From NCBI GenBank assembly GCA_003155795.1, contig PMEM01000021.1, positions 90,224 through 136,005 of the forward strand: a stretch of 45,782 nt of DNA, written 5' to 3'. Source of the stretch: Gemmatimonadota bacterium (GTDB lineage: Bacteria; Gemmatimonadota; Gemmatimonadetes; Gemmatimonadales; Gemmatimonadaceae). The translations under genes and the position numbers were made by a program. Positions 40,367 through 45,782 of the stretch are shown here, piece after piece. The first letter of the stretch is position 1, and each line of letters begins with the position of its first letter. The notes under the pieces were generated by a model that saw only the letters and a program-made list of their open reading frames with translations, did not search any database and was not told where the DNA came from.

Positions 40367-41604
40367 GTCATAGACTGTCATTGTTGTCCATTGCGGGCAT
40401 CGTAGCACTTGCTATCAGCGGTTGCTCCAAGGCGCCGAAACCCCGGCAGCAAAGGATCCCGGTGGTAGTCGCCACCGCATCGCGAACGGAAGTGCCGTAC
40501 ACCTTGAGCATGAACGGGATCGTCGAGCCGCTCCAAACCGCCGCAGTGGAAGCGCAGGTCGGAGGCATCCTGAAGCGTGTCGCGTTTGCGGAAGGCCAGG
40601 ACGTGAAGGCTGGTGATGTGTTGTTCGAGATCGACGCTCGACCATACGTTGCGGTGCTGGACCAGGCGCGCGGGCAACTGGCGCGTGATCAGGCGCAGGC
40701 CACCAGCGCGGCGCGCGACTCAGCGCGGTACTCCGCACTTGTTCAGAAGGACTACGTAACCAGATCACAGGCAGATCAGGTAGCAGCGACTGCTACATCG
40801 GCCGCGGCCACAGTCGATGCCGACCGCGCAGCAGTCGAGCGCGCACAGGTCGACGTGTCCAATTGCACCATCCGCGCGCCGATATCTGGTCGTACCGGAG
40901 CGCTACTCGTCCGCCAGGGAAATCTTGTGAAGGCGAATGCGTCGACGCCGATGGTTGTGATCAACCAGATCCAGCCCATACTCGTCCGGTTCTCGGTGCC
41001 GCAGGGAGATCTGCCTGACATCCAGCGCTACTTTGGTGCTGGCAAGCCGCTGTCGGTGCAGGCGCTCGCATCGGAAGGGCCCGGATCCACGCTTGACGGC
41101 ACACTTGCATTCGTGGATAACACTGTGGATTCCACTACCGGCACGGTACTCCTCAAAGCCAGGTTTGCGAACACGGCGTCAAGGCTGTGGCCGGGCCAGT
41201 TCGTGGATGTATCACTCCGTCTCTACGTCGATCCAAGCGCCCTCACAGTCCCGTCCGAAGCCGTGCTTCCGGGCCAGAATGGTTCCTATGTGTTTCTGAT
41301 CGATGCGGAAGGGAAGGCACGGCAGCAGCCGGTGCAAGTTGCCAGGACTGCCGACACGCTGGCCGTAATCGGCACTGGCCTCAAACAGGGCGACAGGGTA
41401 GTTACCGATGGACAGTCCCGTCTCGTTGCCGGATCGACAGTAGTGATCCGACCTGCCGGACCTGCCGAGGCGACCGGGGGGAACCCTGACTCAGGTGCTT
41501 CAGGTGCATCAAATCCCGGAGGTGCTGCCGCCCCTCCGTCGCATGGCCACGGTACTTCAGGAACGAGCGGGCCCCGCAGCGATACCAGCAGTTCGGAGCG
41601 ATAA
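40363..41604 (+). CDS. RND efflux periplasmic adaptor (membrane fusion protein)
   Basis: 413 residues. Lipoprotein signal peptide (LSIAGIVALAISGC). Biotinyl-lipoyl-like half motifs EAQVGGILKRVAFAEGQDVKAGDVLFEIDARPY and NCTIRAPISGRTGALLVRQGNLVKA flank a helical hairpin rich in Ala/Gln. Beta-barrel and membrane-proximal regions follow (VDSTTGTVLLKARFANTASRLWPGQFVDVSL; VPSEAVLPGQNGSYVFLID). The last 45 residues are a Gly/Ser/Pro-rich, probably disordered tail. It bridges the inner-membrane pump to the outer-membrane duct. ATG overlaps the upstream stop. Confidence 0.94.
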   Translation: MSHRLSLLSIAGIVALAISGCSKAPKPRQQRIPVVVATASRTEVPYTLSMNGIVEPLQTAAVEAQVGGILKRVAFAEGQDVKAGDVLFEIDARPYVAVLDQARGQLARDQAQATSAARDSARYSALVQKDYVTRSQADQVAATATSAAATVDADRAAVERAQVDVSNCTIRAPISGRTGALLVRQGNLVKANASTPMVVINQIQPILVRFSVPQGDLPDIQRYFGAGKPLSVQALASEGPGSTLDGTLAFVDNTVDSTTGTVLLKARFANTASRLWPGQFVDVSLRLYVDPSALTVPSEAVLPGQNGSYVFLIDAEGKARQQPVQVARTADTLAVIGTGLKQGDRVVTDGQSRLVAGSTVVIRPAGPAEATGGNPDSGASGASNPGGAAAPPSHGHGTSGTSGPRSDTSSSER

Positions 41605-41607
41605 AAC

Positions 41608-44600
41608 ATGACAGCATTATTCATCCGGCGGCCGATCATGACGACTCTCGTCATGATCTCCATTCTGTTTTTCGGAGTTGTGTCGTACCAGCGCCTGCCT
41701 GTGAGCGATCTTCCTTCGGTCGATTTTCCGACGGTCAGCGTAAGTGCGAATCTCCCGGGTGCAAGCCCCGAGACAATGGCCTCGTCGGTTGCGACTCCGC
41801 TCGAGAAGCAGTTCTCGACGATTGCTGGCATCGACAACATGACGTCGACGAGTCAACTCGGATCGACCTCGATCACGATTCAGTTCACTCTCGATCGCGA
41901 CATCGACGCCGCAGCGCAGGACGTGAACGCTGCTATCTCGCAAACGCTGCGCAGTCTTCCGCTGGGGATTCTACCGCCGTCGTACCGCAAGGTGAATCCA
42001 GCTGATTCACCGATCCTGTACTTGGCGCTTACGTCCAACACGATGCCGCTGTCGAAGCTGGACGAATACGGCGAGACCGTAATGGCCCAGCAGATTTCAA
42101 TGACGCCGGGCGTGGCGCAGGTGCAGGTGTATGGCTCGCAGAAATACGCCGTCCGCATCCAGCTGGATCCGACATCGCTAGCCAATCGCGGGATCGGCAT
42201 CGACGAAGTCGCCACGGCTATCAACGCGCAGAATGTGAACATGCCGACCGGGACGCTGTGGGGTCCCAATCGCGCGTACACGGTCCAGACGAACGGGCAG
42301 CTTCAGAACGCTGCGCAGTTTCGTCAGATGGTAGTTGCCTATAAGAATGGAGCTCCCGTCCACCTCAGCGAGTTGGGGCAGGTTCTGGATGACGTCGAGA
42401 ACAACAAGACTGCGAGCTGGTACGACGGCGAACGCTCCGTAGTGCTTGCGGTGCAGCGACAGCCGGGAACCAACACCGTCGCGGTCGCACAGGGAGTGAA
42501 AGACTTGATCGCGTCGCTGCGGACACAGATCCCCGCCAGCGTCCAGATACATACGCTGTACGATCGGTCCCAATCGATTGAAGCGTCCGTTGATGGCGTC
42601 AAATCAACGCTCGTGCTGACGCTGTTCCTCGTGATCATGGTGATCTTCCTTTTCCTGCGGAACATTTCGGCCACCATAATCCCCAGCCTCGCGCTTCCGA
42701 TGTCGCTTGTCGGAACATTCGCGGTGATGTACCTGCTCGGCTACTCGCTCGACAATCTGTCGCTGATGGCGCTGACGCTCGCTGTCGGCTTCGTGGTCGA
42801 TGACGCGATTGTCATGCTCGAGAACATCGTACGACATATGGAGATGGGAAAGACTCCAATGCAGGCCGCGTTTGACGGGTCTGCCGAGATCGGGTTTACG
42901 ATCATGTCGATGACATTGTCGCTTACGGCGGTGTTCATTCCTCTGCTGTTCATGGGTGGAATTGTCGGCAGGCTGTTCCACGAGTTCGCGGTGACGATTG
43001 GCGCAGCCATACTCGTGTCAGGCTTTGTTTCGTTGACGCTGACACCGATGTTGTCGAGCAGGTTCCTCAAGCCGCCGTCTCATGACCACGGTCGCATGTT
43101 CAATGCGACGGAGCGAGCTTACGACCGACTTGCCGGTGGATATGCCCGTAGTCTTGGCTGGGTAATGCGTCACCGTTTCGCTGCACTGATGTTTTCCGTG
43201 TTGGTACTCGTCGCAACCGGCGTTCTGGCGAAGATCGTGCCGACGGGCTTCATCCCGACACAGGACACCGGGCAGATCTCTGCTACAACGGAAGCCGCAC
43301 AGGGAACGTCGTTCCCTGACATGATTACACACGAAAAGCAGATCGCCGACATAGTCGCCAGGGATACCAACGTCGATGGATTCATGTCATCGGTCGGGAA
43401 TGGCAGGGGGAGCGGCAACCAGGGTCGGATATTGATGAATCTGAAGCCGTTCGGGCACCGGCTCAGTGCAGATGCAATTGTGAATGAGCTGCGTCCAAAG
43501 CTTACCGGCGTTCCCGGTATGAATGTCTTTCTGCAGGTGCCGCCGGCAATTCAGATTGGATCTCGCTCATCGAAGAGCCTGTATCAGTACACCATGCAGG
43601 GGCCGGACATCACGGCGCTCGATAGTGCCGCTGAGAGGATGGAGACGCGGATGCGCAACCTGCCACAGCTCCAGGATGTCACCAGCGATCTGCAGCTTGC
43701 GAATCCGCAGGTCAACGTGAATATCGATCGCGACCGTGCGGCCTCACTTGGTGTTTCCGCACAGGACATAGAGACCGCGCTGTACGATGCATATGGATCA
43801 CGTCAGGTTTCCAACATCTACACGCCGAACAACGAGTACTTCGTAATCATGGAACTCCTGCCGCAGTTTCAGCAGGATATTCCCGCACTCAAGATGCTTT
43901 ACGTGCGCTCCGCAGCCACCGGTGCGTTGGTGCCATTGAGCGCAGTCGCGACTCTTTCGCAGAGCATCGGGCCACTCGCGATCAATCACTCGGGTCAGTT
44001 GCCATCGGTCACAATTTCGTTCGACACCCGGGCAGGAACGGCACTCGGCGACGCGACTACGGCGATACAGACCGCGGCGGCTGCAACTCTACCGATTGGT
44101 ATCACGACTAGCTTCTCCGGAACTGCGCAGGCCTTCCAACAGAGCCAGCAGGGCCTGGTCGGATTGTTGATTCTTGCCGTCTTCGTGATCTACATGGTCC
44201 TGGGGATACTCTACGAGAGCTTCATTCACCCACTGACGATTCTTACCGGGTTGCCCTTTGCTGCGTTCGGAGCGCTGCTGTCGCTCTACGTATTCCACAT
44301 GCCGCTTGACGTGTACGGTTTCGTCGGCCTGATCCTGCTGGTTGGCATCGTGAAGAAGAACGCGATCATGATGATTGATTTTGCAATCGAGGCAGAACGG
44401 AAAGAACACAAGACTCCAGCAGATGCGATACTGGAGGCGGCTGGTGTCCGATTCCGGCCGATCATGATGACGTCGATGGCTGCACTCATGGCTACGCTGC
44501 CAATCGCTCTTGGTACCGGAGCTGGAGCAGATTCCAGGCGTCCACTCGGCATTGCAGTTGTTGGCGGCCTCGCATTCTCGCAACTGGTGACACTCTACGT

Positions 44601-44730
44601 AACGCCGGTGTTCTACACGTACTTCGACGAAATGCCGGTGAGGGTGCGGAATTTGGTGCTGAGCGTGAGAAACAGGGTTCGCGGTGGCAAGGCAGCGCCC
44701 GCTGCTCCACGAACGGCGAGGCCCGAATAG
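41608..44730 (+). CDS. RND multidrug efflux pump, inner-membrane permease (HAE1, MdtB/MdtC-like)
   Basis: 1040 residues, normal length, twelve membrane segments around two large periplasmic loops. N terminus MTALFIRRPIMTTLVMISILFFGVVSYQRLPVSDLPSVDFPTVSVSANLPGASPETM matches the MdtB/C and MexK-like branch. Proton relay residues: Asp398 and Asp399 in GFVVDDAIVMLEN (TM4) and Lys917 in GIVKKNAIMMIDF (TM10), all present, so the pump should be active. It starts three bases after the adaptor gene. Substrates cannot be inferred. No dedicated repressor gene (TetR or two-component) is adjacent. Confidence 0.96.
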   Translation: MTALFIRRPIMTTLVMISILFFGVVSYQRLPVSDLPSVDFPTVSVSANLPGASPETMASSVATPLEKQFSTIAGIDNMTSTSQLGSTSITIQFTLDRDIDAAAQDVNAAISQTLRSLPLGILPPSYRKVNPADSPILYLALTSNTMPLSKLDEYGETVMAQQISMTPGVAQVQVYGSQKYAVRIQLDPTSLANRGIGIDEVATAINAQNVNMPTGTLWGPNRAYTVQTNGQLQNAAQFRQMVVAYKNGAPVHLSELGQVLDDVENNKTASWYDGERSVVLAVQRQPGTNTVAVAQGVKDLIASLRTQIPASVQIHTLYDRSQSIEASVDGVKSTLVLTLFLVIMVIFLFLRNISATIIPSLALPMSLVGTFAVMYLLGYSLDNLSLMALTLAVGFVVDDAIVMLENIVRHMEMGKTPMQAAFDGSAEIGFTIMSMTLSLTAVFIPLLFMGGIVGRLFHEFAVTIGAAILVSGFVSLTLTPMLSSRFLKPPSHDHGRMFNATERAYDRLAGGYARSLGWVMRHRFAALMFSVLVLVATGVLAKIVPTGFIPTQDTGQISATTEAAQGTSFPDMITHEKQIADIVARDTNVDGFMSSVGNGRGSGNQGRILMNLKPFGHRLSADAIVNELRPKLTGVPGMNVFLQVPPAIQIGSRSSKSLYQYTMQGPDITALDSAAERMETRMRNLPQLQDVTSDLQLANPQVNVNIDRDRAASLGVSAQDIETALYDAYGSRQVSNIYTPNNEYFVIMELLPQFQQDIPALKMLYVRSAATGALVPLSAVATLSQSIGPLAINHSGQLPSVTISFDTRAGTALGDATTAIQTAAAATLPIGITTSFSGTAQAFQQSQQGLVGLLILAVFVIYMVLGILYESFIHPLTILTGLPFAAFGALLSLYVFHMPLDVYGFVGLILLVGIVKKNAIMMIDFAIEAERKEHKTPADAILEAAGVRFRPIMMTSMAALMATLPIALGTGAGADSRRPLGIAVVGGLAFSQLVTLYVTPVFYTYFDEMPVRVRNLVLSVRNRVRGGKAAPAAPRTARPE

Positions 44731-44739
44731 TGATATTAT

Positions 44740-44777
44740 GGTGACAGTCACGGCATCGATCCAACGTGACTGTCACC
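44740..44777 (+). terminator. Perfect 13-bp hairpin after the RND operon
   Basis: GGTGACAGTCACG (44740-44752), 12-base loop, CGTGACTGTCACC (44765-44777). It starts nine bases after the pump stop codon and lies just before the acetamidase start. The tail is CTAATTG rather than a T run, so it could also be an operator for the downstream gene, whose ATG is 13 bases away. Confidence 0.65.
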
Positions 44778-44790
44778 CTAATTGACACCC

Positions 44791-45782
44791 ATGTCCCGAC
44801 TGATGCTCTTGGCGTGCGCCGTCGTATTGCCCGCTTTCAACGTTCTGGCGCAATCGACGGCTGCCACGGATACGATCATGCCAACTCCCACGACCGTAGC
44901 ATGGGGGTACTACGACGCGGCAGCGAAGCCGGTTTTGCACATCAACTCCGGCGATGAGCTGGTGGTCGGTACACTCCTCACATCCAGCCCCAAACGCCTC
45001 GAAGCCGCCGGCGTTCCACCGGCTGATGTGGAACAATCACTGCGCGATATTTTCGACAAGGTCACGGACAAGGGGCCCGGTGGCCACATCCTGACCGGTC
45101 CGATTTACATAAACGGTGCTGATTCGGGTGACGTGCTTGAGATTCGAATCAAGAAAATCGATCTGGCGATTCCATATGCATACAACGCGTTTGGCGCCAA
45201 GAGCGGATTTCTACCAGAAGACTTCGGCTATTCCAGAATGCGCATCATTCCGCTCGACAAGCGCACCATGCTCGCGCACTTCGCGGATGGCATCGAAATT
45301 CCACTTCACCCATTCTTCGGCAGCATCGGCGTCGCTCCGCCGGCATCGTTCGGAAGGCTCAGCAGTGCGCCGCCGGGCATCCACGCCGGCAATCTGGACA
45401 ACAAGGAACTCGTAGCTGGGACGACGCTTTACATCCCCGTCTTCACGCGCGGGGCATTGCTCGAGATCGGAGATGGACACGCAGGCCAGGGGAACGGTGA
45501 GGTAGATATCACAGCGCTTGAGACATCGCTGGTTGGTACGTTCCAGGTAATCGTGCGGAAGGACATGCACCTGACATGGCCGCGAGGCGAGACGCCAACC
45601 CACTGGATTGCAATGGCGACGGACAAGGATCTGGTGGTGGCCACGAAGACGGCCGTGCGTCAGGCAATCGAATTTCTGATGAGTCGCGGCCTCAGCAAGG
45701 ACGACGCGTACATGCTGACCAGTGTCGCCTGCGACGTGGATATCACTCAACTTGTGGACGGCAATGTCGGAGTGCATGTGAG
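44791..45782 (+). CDS. Acetamidase/formamidase family protein, exported, 3' end outside window
   Basis: Open to the window end (330 residues visible). ATG 44791 begins a signal peptide (MSRLMLLACAVVLPAFNVLAQ). FmdA/AmdA features: HINSGDELVVGTL, TGPIYINGADSGDVLEIRI, LHPFFGSIGVAPP, PPGIHAGNLDNKELVAGTTLYIPVF, GALLEIGDGHAGQGNGEVDITALE, and later THWIAMATDKDL. The His and Glu/Asp residues around PGIHAGNLDN and GDGHAGQGNGE form the metal-binding site of this amidohydrolase fold. Most characterised members are cytosolic and act on formamide or acetamide; export suggests a different or environmental amide. No Shine-Dalgarno sequence; a TAATTG element is six bases before the ATG (near miss to TANNNT). 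Confidence 0.9.
   Translation, partial: MSRLMLLACAVVLPAFNVLAQSTAATDTIMPTPTTVAWGYYDAAAKPVLHINSGDELVVGTLLTSSPKRLEAAGVPPADVEQSLRDIFDKVTDKGPGGHILTGPIYINGADSGDVLEIRIKKIDLAIPYAYNAFGAKSGFLPEDFGYSRMRIIPLDKRTMLAHFADGIEIPLHPFFGSIGVAPPASFGRLSSAPPGIHAGNLDNKELVAGTTLYIPVFTRGALLEIGDGHAGQGNGEVDITALETSLVGTFQVIVRKDMHLTWPRGETPTHWIAMATDKDLVVATKTAVRQAIEFLMSRGLSKDDAYMLTSVACDVDITQLVDGNVGVHV

Noticed and set aside
1-45782. CRISPR arrays, tRNA or rRNA genes, transposases and phage genes
   Set aside because: No regularly spaced repeats, cloverleaf-like sequences or recombinase motifs were seen on reading both strands; short elements could still be missed without a dedicated search.

Overview
The window is 45.8 kb of GC-rich, gene-dense DNA from a Gram-negative chromosome. 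Outer-membrane proteins (porin, TolC-type factor), many lipoproteins and signal peptides, a eukaryote-type Ser/Thr kinase with a TolB-like tail, and a standard bacterial housekeeping set point to a diderm outside the Proteobacteria. Gemmatimonadota is my best guess; this is inferred from protein style, not from a marker comparison. I see no rRNA, tRNA, CRISPR array, insertion sequence or prophage gene.

Layout. 1-1851 (+): end of an NfeD-type membrane protease gene and its slipin partner. 1981-7129 (-): phosphate block transcribed phoB-phoR-pstS-porin. 7240-9763 (+): a wrecked 5'-nucleotidase gene, then adenosine deaminase and purine nucleoside phosphorylase; read with the phosphate block this looks like recovery of phosphate and purine from nucleotides. 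9801-15795: M48 lipoprotein protease (-), a coupled trio of SpoU methyltransferase, prepilin peptidase and HExxH lipoprotein (+), an unknown protein (-), and a DUF445 membrane protein (+). 15824-18292 (-): Lon protease.

18431-23067 (-) is an accessory defence island: HigBA-like toxin-antitoxin, a single-chain MmeI-type (type IIL) restriction-modification enzyme, and a RES/Xre toxin-antitoxin pair.

23131-36994 is mostly housekeeping on the + strand: M3 oligopeptidase, ffh, rpsP, rimM, trmD, rplS, rnhB, purE, purK and marC, ending in a 1171-residue protein that joins a GH18-like hydrolase, a polysaccharide deacetylase and a GT2 synthase. Two related secreted-protein genes sit antisense between trmD and rplS, where the genes are normally contiguous.

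37295-45782 (+): a membrane Ser/Thr kinase, a three-gene RND efflux operon (TolC-like, adaptor, pump) closed by a perfect hairpin, and the start of an exported acetamidase/formamidase.

At least four genes (5'-nucleotidase remnant, DUF445, lon, ffh) have a TANNNT box exactly six bases before the start codon and no Shine-Dalgarno sequence, which suggests leaderless transcription in this organism.
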